A stretch of DNA of 61,665 bases, taken from positions 1 to 61,665 of the forward strand of contig AUXH01000033.1 of the NCBI GenBank assembly GCA_000482145.1. Direction: 5' to 3'. Origin of the DNA: Strigomonas culicis (Eukaryota; Euglenozoa; Kinetoplastea; Trypanosomatida; Trypanosomatidae). Each line of letters begins with the position of its first letter. Within the stretch, counting starts at the first letter, position 1. The notes under the pieces were generated by a model, which was not told the DNA's origin, did no database searches, and saw nothing but the letters and a program-made list of their open reading frames with translations. The position numbers and the translations under genes were made by a program. Below are positions 16,927 to 24,528 of the stretch, piece after piece.

Positions 16927-19059
16927 ATGTACGTACTAGATGCCTTGGGACGGCTCGCCGCCTCGCCGTGGCGCTCCTTCATCACGTGCAGCGTCCTGCT
17001 CGTCAGTTTTGCTCTGCTGATTGCCGTGCCGTTCAAGGTCGAAGAAGTGTCCGTGACCGCGGCCGACTTGGCGGCCACCGCGCGCACCTGCCTGCCGTCG
17101 CCACGCCGCCAGCACCAGGAGTGGCTGATCGAGCACAATCTGTGCGCGGCCGATACGGCGCCCGCGTACCGCCACCCGCTCCACTTCTTCTACGCTTACG
17201 ATGCCGACTACTTGGAGCGGCTCGGGCGGCGGAAGTACCTCACGTGCGACGCCGTCTGCCAAGACGAGGAACTGGAGCTCGCACGGTACGTCCTCGAGTA
17301 CCAGCACGACGTGCGCCGCGACGTGCCCTACTGGAAGGAGACGCTACGTAACTTGGCCGCCCCCCGGTCGGCGGCGGAGGTCGCAAACCCGATTCACGAT
17401 CGCGCGCTCTTCTTCGACCTCTCCCGCTTCTACGCGCGCCTGCAGGCAGACATGGAGGCCTACCTGCGCGTCAAGGCCGAGGTGGGGATGCTGCCGGAGG
17501 AGTACAGTTTTGTGGCCCGGCGCTGGCGGCGGGCACTGCGCTACAAGGCGAGCCATCCTACGCCCAACGCGACGGACCCGATGCTGCGGCTCGCGGAAGA
17601 GGTGGAGCGGCGGCTGGCCGCGCAGCCGTGGCTCCTCCAGCCGCCTGCCGTCGTCGCCAAGGCGACCCACCTCTACGAGCGGCTCGTGCTGCGGACGGTG
17701 CTGACGCGCTCCCTGCAGGTCAGCGCCGACTACGCGGCCGCGCACTCGGCTGACTTCGTGGCGTACGTGCATCAGTATGTGCTGCAGCTGTGGGAGCTGA
17801 CGACGCGGCGCGTCCGCCACGACCCGCACCGCGCGGCGCCGCTCCTGCCGTTCCTCCCCGCGCTGGAGGGGGTGCCGGCGTACTACCACCAGCGGCTGAA
17901 GCGGCCGACGCCCGTGGTGGTCACGCTGTACTACACGCCAGACTGCCTCCTCTGTGACCTTTACCATCAGACCTTCGACATGCTGCCGTATCTGTACAAG
18001 CGCATGTGTGCCTCGGCGGGGCACACCATCATTGAATGCAACCCTTTCATACTATTCCTGCGCGTGCCGGAGACGCGCAGTGCCCATATCGCGCCGCGCG
18101 TGGCCCTGCGTCTCGGGCCGCGATTCTACGAGGGCAGCACAAAAGTGGCGATCCACCCAGGGCTGCTGGGCAAAACGTTGCGGGAGCTGGTTACGGACGA
18201 TTATGATGAGATGAATAGCATACACGTCTTGTGGTGGAACATGGTCGTGCGGAACAAGGACCTCTCCCTCCCGTCGATGAACTCGACGCTCGTGTACGCG
18301 GCGTACGTCATGATGGACGGGCTTGCCCACGCGCACGCCATTCGCTTCCGCGTGCTCTCGGACACAGAGGTGCGGCAGAGGGAGGAACACAACACACAGC
18401 TGCACTGGCGGAAGAAGGCGGAGCACGCGCCGCTCCCGAGAGACGCGCTGGACCCGCTGAACTGGTTCGAGTCCGAGGAGAGGCTCAGCGAACTGTTCTC
18501 CATCGACGTTGCCACCACCACCACGGGTACAGCACAAAACCCGGCCGACAAGAAGGACGGGGAAGATATGGCGGCCGAGACGGTGGCGAATGACACGGAC
18601 GTGCAGCAGGGAGGGAAAGGAGCGGAAGACAGCGAAAAAGAAGGAGCGGGGCCGAAACACGACGAGGCGGGGGGAGCAGAAGAGGGCAAAAAGGATGGTG
18701 CGGTACTGGATGAGTACGAGGATGAGGACGAAAAGGCAAAGAAAAAGAGCGAAGACGAATTCTTCGAGTTCACGACCGTGCACGCGTACATCATTGACGA
18801 CATAAAGCGCGCCATGATCTTGCTCTCGAACAATAACGACACCAGTCTCGCTGGGTGGGCGAACAACCACCAGAATGTGCTCGATCGGCTGCAGCGCATC
18901 CGTCAAGAGCGGCAGCGGCGTCAGCAGCTGTCGCAGGGCGTACCGTGGCCCATGCGCCTGTGGCATGGTGTTCAGGGTTATCTACTCTTGGTATTCTTCT
19001 TCGGTGTTTTCCTTTTTCAACTCATGTGGAATGTGCATCATGGGACTTGCATTTGGTGA
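16927..19059 (+). CDS. Two-TM membrane protein with thioredoxin-like CxxC segment
   Basis: Encodes 710 aa. A hydrophobic helix near residues 17-36 follows a short N-terminus and could be a signal anchor. A second lies close to the C-terminus (about 684-702, rich in Phe/Leu/Val). The 650-residue loop between them would sit on one side of the membrane. Inside it, VVVTLYYTPDCLLCDLYHQ (CxxC at C340-C343) looks like the beta1/active-site start of a thioredoxin fold; later segments (residues 345-420) could complete the fold but I cannot identify a cis-Pro with confidence. Residues about 540-615 are a Lys/Glu/Asp-rich disordered linker. An oxidoreductase role in ER or another endomembrane lumen is inference. 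I know no named family with this layout. Confidence 0.8.
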   Translation: MYVLDALGRLAASPWRSFITCSVLLVSFALLIAVPFKVEEVSVTAADLAATARTCLPSPRRQHQEWLIEHNLCAADTAPAYRHPLHFFYAYDADYLERLGRRKYLTCDAVCQDEELELARYVLEYQHDVRRDVPYWKETLRNLAAPRSAAEVANPIHDRALFFDLSRFYARLQADMEAYLRVKAEVGMLPEEYSFVARRWRRALRYKASHPTPNATDPMLRLAEEVERRLAAQPWLLQPPAVVAKATHLYERLVLRTVLTRSLQVSADYAAAHSADFVAYVHQYVLQLWELTTRRVRHDPHRAAPLLPFLPALEGVPAYYHQRLKRPTPVVVTLYYTPDCLLCDLYHQTFDMLPYLYKRMCASAGHTIIECNPFILFLRVPETRSAHIAPRVALRLGPRFYEGSTKVAIHPGLLGKTLRELVTDDYDEMNSIHVLWWNMVVRNKDLSLPSMNSTLVYAAYVMMDGLAHAHAIRFRVLSDTEVRQREEHNTQLHWRKKAEHAPLPRDALDPLNWFESEERLSELFSIDVATTTTGTAQNPADKKDGEDMAAETVANDTDVQQGGKGAEDSEKEGAGPKHDEAGGAEEGKKDGAVLDEYEDEDEKAKKKSEDEFFEFTTVHAYIIDDIKRAMILLSNNNDTSLAGWANNHQNVLDRLQRIRQERQRRQQLSQGVPWPMRLWHGVQGYLLLVFFFGVFLFQLMWNVHHGTCIW

Positions 19060-19511
19060 GGTGCAGTTCGTGGACGTATGGTTGTTGTTACTTCCGTTTA
19101 ACGTGTATATATATATGTGTGTGTATACATATACACTTCTGTTTATATTTATTTACTTCTGTTACTCTGACATAGCAATATTAACCTTAACTGACTGACA
19201 CGAGATCAGTCTGAGAACATGAATTCCAATGTTGAAGGTGCACAGTGAGCGCTTGGCGGAAAAACGTCTCATCCTCTTTTCTACGCCTCTTTCAAGAATC
19301 AAAAAGAAAAAGGGAATCCTTATTCTTCCTCATCCAAGTTACACAATTGTTTTCTTTCTCACTCTTCTTGACCGAGCCCCCCTTTCGGACGGACCGTGCG
19401 CATACACGTTTGAGCGTTTTTGCGTCAAAAGATAGGGAATAAAGGAAAAAAAAAGAAAGCGGGAGAGATTATAGAGAAGTAAGTACGTATTCTGGCTTTT
19501 TTATCTACAAC
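19060..19511 (+). other. Intergenic, AT-rich with TA/TG dinucleotide runs
   Basis: Contains alternating TA and TG runs (about 19105-19135) capable of local self-pairing, then mixed AT-rich sequence. No gene is seen. Confidence 0.6.
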
Positions 19512-19531
19512 ATCTTTTTGTTTTGTTTCAG
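19512..19531 (+). promoter_or_regulatory. Predicted trans-splice acceptor (T-rich tract plus CAG)
   Basis: A near-pure T tract with a few C and G residues ends in TTTCAG, with AG at 19530-19531. The resulting 5' UTR is 86 nt. This is a textbook kinetoplastid acceptor arrangement. Confidence 0.6.
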
Positions 19532-19617
19532 CAAGAACAACAAGTAATAATAATAATACGAAGAAAAAAACTATACTCCTAGCAATAACTATAAGAAAAA
19601 AACAAAAGGAAAAAAAA

Positions 19618-20748
19618 ATGAGCTACCATACTTCCTCTGACGAAGCGGATACGTTTGTGCAAACCAAACACTTTGAGGTGAACCAGTATGTGCGCGTGAA
19701 GAAGAAACGCACCGAGATTGGCATTGTCTCCTCCATTGATGAGCAGACGGGAGATATTACCGTCAGCACGCGACAAGGCTACGACGTGGTGGCCCGCCCA
19801 GAAGAAGTCCATCGCGCCTTCCTCTTGGTGCTGGACCTCAACGGCGTCCTTGTCGCGCGCGGCAAGGGCCTCTTCATCCTCCGTCCCTTTGTCGACGAAT
19901 TTGTGCGCTTTGTCTTCCAGAACTTTGCGGTTGCAGTGTGGACCAGCGGGCTGGAGCGCACGTCGAACCCTGTGATTGAAAACGTCTTTGACGGCTTCCG
20001 CGACCGCCTGCTCTTCACCATGTATCGTGACTCGTGTGAAGAGCGCCCGACGGCGACGGACCCGTTTGGAACGGTGAAAAACCTGCGAAAGATCTTTGAC
20101 ATGTACCCCCAGAGTTTCCACAATGTTAACACGATTATCATCGATGACTCGCCAAACAAGTGCTCGCACCCCGATATCGCGCTGTGTCCTGTTCCGTTTC
20201 GCGACCCCGTCATGCAGGCCAAAGATGACGGCCTGAAGAAGACGATGGAGGTACTGGAGGAGGTGCTGCTTCTCGACTCCCACACGCCTCTTATCAAGGC
20301 AGCGGAGGAGCGTCGTCGCATGCTCACCGAGTTGGGCTTCTCGGAGGAAACGAAGCGCGAGGCAGTGGGCCCGGCGATCCAGGCGGCGCCCAGCGGCAGT
20401 CCGTCTAGTTTAGAGGAGGTGTACCTGTGGAAGACACGGCTCTGTTGCGATTACATTACGGGCCACTGTCGGGAGGGAAGTGCCTGCAAGTATCTACACG
20501 AGCCAGATGATCACAAGCGGCCCTGCTCGCGCAAAGACCGCTGTATAAGAGGTCATGCGAGTCGGTGGTTAGCAACCGCATCCGACCAGGATCGAGATCG
20601 AAACGCGGGCGGACACCGTCGCCAGGGCAATCCGAATTATCTCAACAACAGAAAAAAACGTGAGGAGCTGAAAACACTAGGTGGCGAAAGCAGTGGCGGT
20701 GGTCCCTATACGTACCAGCGCAACGCATTCCCACCTACGCAACGTTAA
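19618..20748 (+). CDS. FCP1/NIF-like HAD phosphatase domain fused to a CCCH zinc finger
   Basis: Encodes 376 aa. Residues about 20-60 form a small basic beta-rich module (YVRVKKKRTEIGIVSS, KOW/Tudor-like in appearance). Residues 66-225 match the FCP1/SCP-type (NLI-interacting factor) HAD fold: motif I VLDLNGVLV with nucleophile-position D73, motif II WTSG (108-111), and acidic motif DDSP (176-179). In active family members motif I is DxDx(T/V); here the second Asp is Asn75, so catalysis may be weak or lost. A CCCH finger follows (C276-x7-C284-x5-C290-x3-H294), then a partial second finger (C303-x5-C309-x3-H313). The basic Gly/Arg/Asn-rich tail suggests RNA binding. Family and fusion are seen directly; a role in mRNA control is inference. 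Last gene before the convergent strand switch. Confidence 0.88.
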   Translation: MSYHTSSDEADTFVQTKHFEVNQYVRVKKKRTEIGIVSSIDEQTGDITVSTRQGYDVVARPEEVHRAFLLVLDLNGVLVARGKGLFILRPFVDEFVRFVFQNFAVAVWTSGLERTSNPVIENVFDGFRDRLLFTMYRDSCEERPTATDPFGTVKNLRKIFDMYPQSFHNVNTIIIDDSPNKCSHPDIALCPVPFRDPVMQAKDDGLKKTMEVLEEVLLLDSHTPLIKAAEERRRMLTELGFSEETKREAVGPAIQAAPSGSPSSLEEVYLWKTRLCCDYITGHCREGSACKYLHEPDDHKRPCSRKDRCIRGHASRWLATASDQDRDRNAGGHRRQGNPNYLNNRKKREELKTLGGESSGGGPYTYQRNAFPPTQR

Positions 20749-21223
20749 AAAAGAGACAGGGAGAAAGAACTCACCAAACAGCGGGTAATGTGTACACATT
20801 GCCGCCAAATGGTGCTTGTTCAAACGACAACAGACACTGCCTCAAAAAAAGGAAGGACCTGTGGCACGAGCAAATGAATGGGACGTGCTTCCCAATCGAA
20901 AAAGCGCATTTTTATTTAGTTTTTTCTTTTTCTTCTTTCATCTCTCCCCCCTTTTTTGTGCTTTTCATTTGTTTCCATGGTTTTTTGCTTTTTTTCGTTT
21001 CTCTCATCATCTCGGTGAGACACAACGTTCTTTTTTCATTTCTCCTTGAGTTTCTTATTCTTCTTCGCTGTTTGCTTTTGAGAGAGGATAAAAGGTTAGT
21101 AGAAGTGCCGCCGCCTGACCAAGACCTGCCTGTGTGTGCTCCTTGTCCTTTTTATTCATTTCGCTTCTCTTCCCAGTCTTCTTCTCCGTTTTGTCTCTCT
21201 TAGCCATATTCTCTGCAAAAAAA
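20749..21223. other. Start of the convergent strand-switch region, T-rich
   Basis: After the last plus-strand stop the sequence becomes T-rich on the plus strand (many TTTC and TTTT runs, about 20920-21200). Plus-strand transcription from the left cluster and minus-strand transcription from the right cluster meet between here and 24528. In trypanosomatids such convergent regions mark Pol II termination and are often rich in base J or Pol III genes. No tRNA could be folded by eye. Confidence 0.6.
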
Positions 21224-21301
21224 ACCGGCCGACCAAGTCACCCCGACGGGCCGGTCCAATACCCCCTGCTGTTGGCGCTACGGAGGGGCCTTTGCCCCTC
21301 C
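21224..21301. repeat. Two short hairpins at the left edge of the rRNA-like block
   Basis: Hairpin 1 pairs ACCGGCC (21224-21230) with GGCCGGT (21249-21255). Hairpin 2 pairs GGAGGGGC (21282-21289) with GCCCCTCC (21294-21301) around a 4-nt loop. They mark the sudden change from T-rich spacer to G/C-rich sequence and lie near the inferred 3' end of the minus-strand SSU-like copy. Confidence 0.6.
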
Positions 21302-22493
21302 TCCACCTACGTGCCCCACGAGCGAGGCCACTCCACACGCCCCGGTTGCTCCCTTGGGGAGGAAGGGGGCTTCCTAACCCCACGAGGACGCGCGACGGCG
21401 CCCCTTGAGCAAACATGGACCCAGAAAAATGGGACCCCCCGGGCGAGGGGCGGGGCGACTTGTCCCGACGACGGCAAGGGGCCCAGGCACGCAGAAAGAA
21501 CGCCCGGCGCCCGAAAGCACAGCACCCCTCATTAAAACCGCAGCCGAGGCGGCTCGGCGCGGCCCCCCCCCTCCCCTTTTCCCTAAGTCAATTGTGCTTT
21601 CCACACAAAGGAATACGAGAGGAATCGAGAACGCCCCCCTCATCGATTCTTGGTTAATGCATTCATAAGCAGCATCTGCCAAATCAGAACTGGCTTCTTC
21701 TTGCGCCCTGATTGTCCCATAAACTAGATGCTTTGGGTGGCCTCCTTTTCAAGGCGGGGTGGGGCGCGCCCGCTCGCGCCGCGGCGGCGCCCGGAGGGGC
21801 GAATGAGACGCAACCCCCCAATGGCGAAGAAACGCTTTTCCCAAAACACAGCAACGCAGTTCGATTTCCCACCGCCCCACCGATTCGTATTGATTCCACG
21901 GAGAAAAAAAACGAAATGGGCTGGGGTTCATTCCGTTTGTCACATTTAATCTATCCAAACGGGAAGCGTCCTTTTCTCTGCGCAAATATGTCGCCATGCG
22001 TCTCGTTTTCAGCGTTTTGACGAGGGGCGGCGTCCCGCGCGCCACACACCCCAGAACGCACCAAATTAAATAGGGCCCCAAGACAAAAAGGGGCACGAAT
22101 TAAACCAGGCCCATCAGCGGTCACAATCCCATTTCCCCAACAAGGGCCGCGCTCTCGCCCCACCCCCTTTTCCTCTTCATTATCATTAGATGACCTTTGG
22201 GAACAAGGAAATTGACACGCAGGGGCCGCGAAGAGTTTGGCACGCGAATGGAGCAAGCTTTTCTGGACGCCATTGCGCACACGTCAGCCAAATTGCCCGG
22301 CCCTCTTTCTTCTCCACTTTCAAGACGATTTCTTTTTTTTTGTGACAAACACCAACAAATCAATAATCACCACGCCCTGTCGCAACGTAGGCTCTTGCAA
22401 GAAGCGCCCCCGCACATATCACTCGGAGTGCAACATGGTGTTTCTTATGCTCACAGGTTAATTACATAATAATAACGTCCGTAACGCCTAACA

Positions 22494-22556
22494 CATGCCA
22501 CGGCATGAAAACGCACAATTGATGAAGATGCCATCTTCAACAGTTATTCTGTTGAA
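22494..22556. repeat. Cluster of three short perfect hairpins
   Basis: CATGCC/GGCATG (22494-22499 with 22502-22507), GAAGAT/ATCTTC (22524-22529 with 22533-22538), and TTCAACAG/CTGTTGAA (22536-22543 with 22549-22556, 5-nt loop). The last two share three bases, so they are mutually exclusive folds. They fall where the SSU-like copy should carry its central-domain sequence (minus strand). Confidence 0.75.
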
Positions 22557-22795
22557 AGAACCGCGCGCCTCCCAATCACGCGGTGAATAAATGAAGAACC
22601 GCCGGCGGGCCCCCGTCCCTAAAAAAACGGAGAATGAGAATCGCCCGCTGCGGCCTCGTTTATTGTGGGGGTGCTTGTCTTAGCCCCCTCTCTTCCCGCG
22701 CCCCCTGCCCTTCGGGCGTGGTTGTTTTCCAAAAATGCCCCCCCCCACCCCCGCCGCCCACGGACCCCCCCCCGCACGCCCAAAAAACAAAAAAG

Positions 22796-22821
22796 CGTTC
22801 CCCGGCCAATTGGCCGGGAAC
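22796..22821. repeat. 26-nt perfect palindrome in the SSU-like block
   Basis: The arm CGTTCCCGGCC is followed by the AATT centre and its exact complement GGCCGGGAACG, giving a loopless self-complementary 26-mer. It lies in the part of the SSU-like copy expected to correspond to the variable central (V4-type) expansion, surrounded by long C runs. Confidence 0.9.
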
Positions 22822-23319
22822 GGAGCCCCGCGCCCTCATGAAAGAAAGGCGGTTGCTTCGTTGCCCCGCGCGAGCTGCGCCCGTCGGGAAGTGGGCGGTG
22901 GGGGCGGGGCCTCGCCGTTGCGCGGCCCGGGCTGCGCGGCCCCCCGGCGCCCCCTGGGCCAAAACGCGGACGCACGCACCCCCTCACCCGCCGCGCACCG
23001 GGCGCAATTGGGCCGTGCGTATTCGCTTTGTTGCTTTTGGGGGGTGGGCTCCGCGGGGCACGGGGCGGCTTTGAGGGATCCGGTCCCTCGCGGGCCTTGT
23101 GTAGAGCATTGCAAAAGCGCCGGGGACAGGACGGCTTTTTTCATGCGTTTTCTTGTTCTGCTTTTGCTTGGTTGGCGGTTGTACTCGCTACCCTCTTGGT
23201 GGGCCATGGGCCTCTCTGGATAAGGGTCCGCGCCTTGCCTGTCGCCGGGCTGGCGCGTTGGCCGCGCGGTGCGGAGAGGGACGCACGAGCGAGATTCGAA
23301 CCACCACCCCCAGCAGCCA

Positions 23320-23760
23320 CTCGGTGTTGGATGTGTATAAATATCCCACTCACAACCCTATTTCTTTTCGCTGCCTCATCGTTTTTCTTGACATTGGGCA
23401 ATTTGGAGCCTGAGAAATAGCCACCACTTCTACAGAGGGCAGCAGGCTCCCTCTCCGGAATCGAACCCTAATTCCCCGCTCCCGTCAACGCCATGGCAGT
23501 CCACTACACGGCCATCAACCAGCTGACAGGGCGGTTGTTCGTCAAAAAACGCCGGAAGCCCGGCTTGCACACGGAATGAATTGAGTCAACACCACTGGGT
23601 GTTACTGCGCCGTGAAGTGCATCGGTTTTACGGACATTCATTCGCTGGGCGTCCCGCGACGCGAGGTGGCCCCCGCGCCTGGAGTGGAGAGCGTCCGCTT
23701 GGTTCATGTATTGGCTTGGCGTTTTGCGATGTGGGGTGCGCCTCGCATTCTTGCGGTGTT
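23320..23760 (-). rRNA. SSU rRNA 5' domain segment (well conserved part of the diverged copy)
   Basis: The minus strand matches kinetoplastid 18S rRNA closely over about 440 nt. Recognisable elements in order are AACGCCAAGC, AATACATGAACC, GCCCAGCGAATGAATG, TTCATTCCGTG, AGCTGGTTGATGGCCGTG, TGGACTGCCATGGCG, GACGGGAGCGGGGAATTAGG, GTTCGATTCCGGAGAGG, AAATTGCCCAATGTC, CGATGAGGCAGCGAAAAG, AAATAGGGTTGT and CATCCAACACCGAGT. This corresponds to roughly nt 150-580 of Leishmania SSU. Identity is high enough to be unmistakable, but a segment between GAGAGG and AAATTGCC is inverted (see 23405-23450). Downstream of 23320 the match to the 530-loop region fades quickly. Confidence 0.9.
23405..23450. repeat. 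Inverted repeat flanking a microinversion inside the SSU-like copy
   Basis: GGAGCCTG (23405-23412) and CAGGCTCC (23443-23450) are exact inverted repeats around 30 nt. On the plus strand the enclosed segment reads in the sense direction of SSU rRNA (GAGAAATAGCCACCACTTC, then GAGGGCAGC), while everything on both sides is antisense. So 46 nt of a highly conserved SSU region has been flipped between its own stem arms. In normal kinetoplastid SSU the arms are only partly complementary (GCCTG with CAGGC). Confidence 0.85.
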
Positions 23761-23905
23761 CTGTGGGCGTGCTGTTGGGGAAGGGGGGAGGGGGGATCTG
23801 GTCGTTGAAAAGGGGCGCGGGCATGGTTTCGCCGCGGGCGTCGTGGTGGGGGCTGCCCATCACCCCCCCTCCCCGGGTGTGCACGAGAGTTTGGCAGTTC
23901 CTTCG

Positions 23906-24528
23906 AATAAAACGGGAAGTGAGGAGTAGAAAACGTGGAGGGGGCAAACGGTATGCCCAGAAGAGGGTGCCGCGTTGGGGCTGTTTTTTTCTTTTTGTGG
24001 GCTGCGGGTGCTTTGTGGTTGACCCCCCCTTCCTGCGTAGGGTATTTGGGCGGGGGCGCCCCCCCCGCCCCTGGGGCACGGATGAGGCCTGGCCGAGGGG
24101 CTGCCTGCGGTCGCAGGCAGGGTGCCGTGCTTAAAGGGCACGGTTGGGGTTAGGATAGGGCTTGTGTGGAAATGACATTCACCTCCTATGGTTTAATGGT
24201 TTATGTACTGCATCTAGTCAAAAGAAGTGAAGATGAGGGGTGGGGGTAATAGAGTTGTAAGTTGTTTCATTTTTCAGCAGACACATTAGTTCCCCCCTTT
24301 TGAGTGGATAAACCGTCTGAGAAAGAAAGTAAAAGAAAGTGATTCTCAAGTAAAGCGATCAACACGCGCTAATAAAACACAATTCACTGCAATGCGAAAA
24401 AAAAAATGAAAATGATAAAGAAGCAATGTGGGTAGGCAAATATAAGGCAACAAAATAAGGGGAAATCCTACAACGATACTCAATGTTAATGAACACGATG
24501 TTCTTTTTTTTTTGCTAATGGGTGGCGC
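23906..24528. other. Right part of the convergent strand-switch region
   Basis: G/C-rich with G and C homopolymers up to about 24150, then AT-rich to the minus-strand gene end. Three strong hairpins occur: GGGCGGGGG (24048-24056) with CCCCCGCCC (24062-24070), CTGCCTGCG (24101-24109) with CGCAGGCAG (24112-24120), and CCGTGC (24125-24130) with GCACGG (24138-24143). The block would lie upstream of the SSU-like copy on the minus strand, where an rRNA leader would be. No ORF or tRNA is supported. Confidence 0.6.

Larger units (their letters stand above)
21285..23905 (-). pseudogene. Full-length, highly diverged SSU (18S) rRNA-like copy
   Basis: Read on the minus strand, motifs recalled from kinetoplastid SSU rRNA occur in order. 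CTGCCA near the 5' end is at about 23897. The 5' domain is nearly intact (23760-23320). A GAAG..GGCAT..CTTCA element is at about 22538-22524, and a GCA..AA..ACACC-ATG element at about 22455-22435. GGTTTAATT is at about 22107-22099, GCATGGC at 21999-21993, and the GTTTGG..GATT..CAA.CGGA element at about 21960-21927. A TTTTGGG..AA..GC..TCT element is at about 21845-21823, and GTAGGTG near the 3' end at 21310-21304. Spacings are close to those I recall, but stretches between anchors are heavily diverged and expanded with G or C homopolymers; total length is about 2.6 kb against about 2.2 kb in Leishmania. The universally conserved 530-loop and decoding-site segments are not intact, so ribosomal function is unlikely. 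No LSU or 5.8S is seen nearby. Ends are approximate. The 5' domain is certain; the rest rests on by-eye alignment from memory. Confidence 0.65.

Noticed and set aside
22208..22216. GAAATTGAC on the plus strand, resembling the SSU element before GGAATGGCACC
   Set aside because: Wrong orientation relative to the other anchors and only about 9 nt of convincing identity; probably chance, though a second small inversion cannot be fully excluded.
22380..22460. Possible 5S rRNA or snRNA in the strand switch (minus strand with AACACCAT)
   Set aside because: Similarity to 5S rRNA does not extend beyond one short motif. The same bases fit the SSU element GCAAACGATGACACCCATG better and in the expected position.
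22634..23223. ORFs in the strand-switch block (for example 22634-23074 and 22735-23223)
   Set aside because: They arise from stop-poor G/C-rich sequence, are Pro/Arg/Gly-rich, have no domain, and overlap the SSU rRNA-like copy.
23291..23305. tRNA-like B box (minus-strand GGTTCGAATC)
   Set aside because: No T-stem pairing, no A box at a suitable distance and no acceptor stem. It is better explained as diverged SSU sequence following the 5' domain.
24140..24160. Telomere-like GGGGTTAGG near the island border
   Set aside because: A single short occurrence with no repetition; chance.
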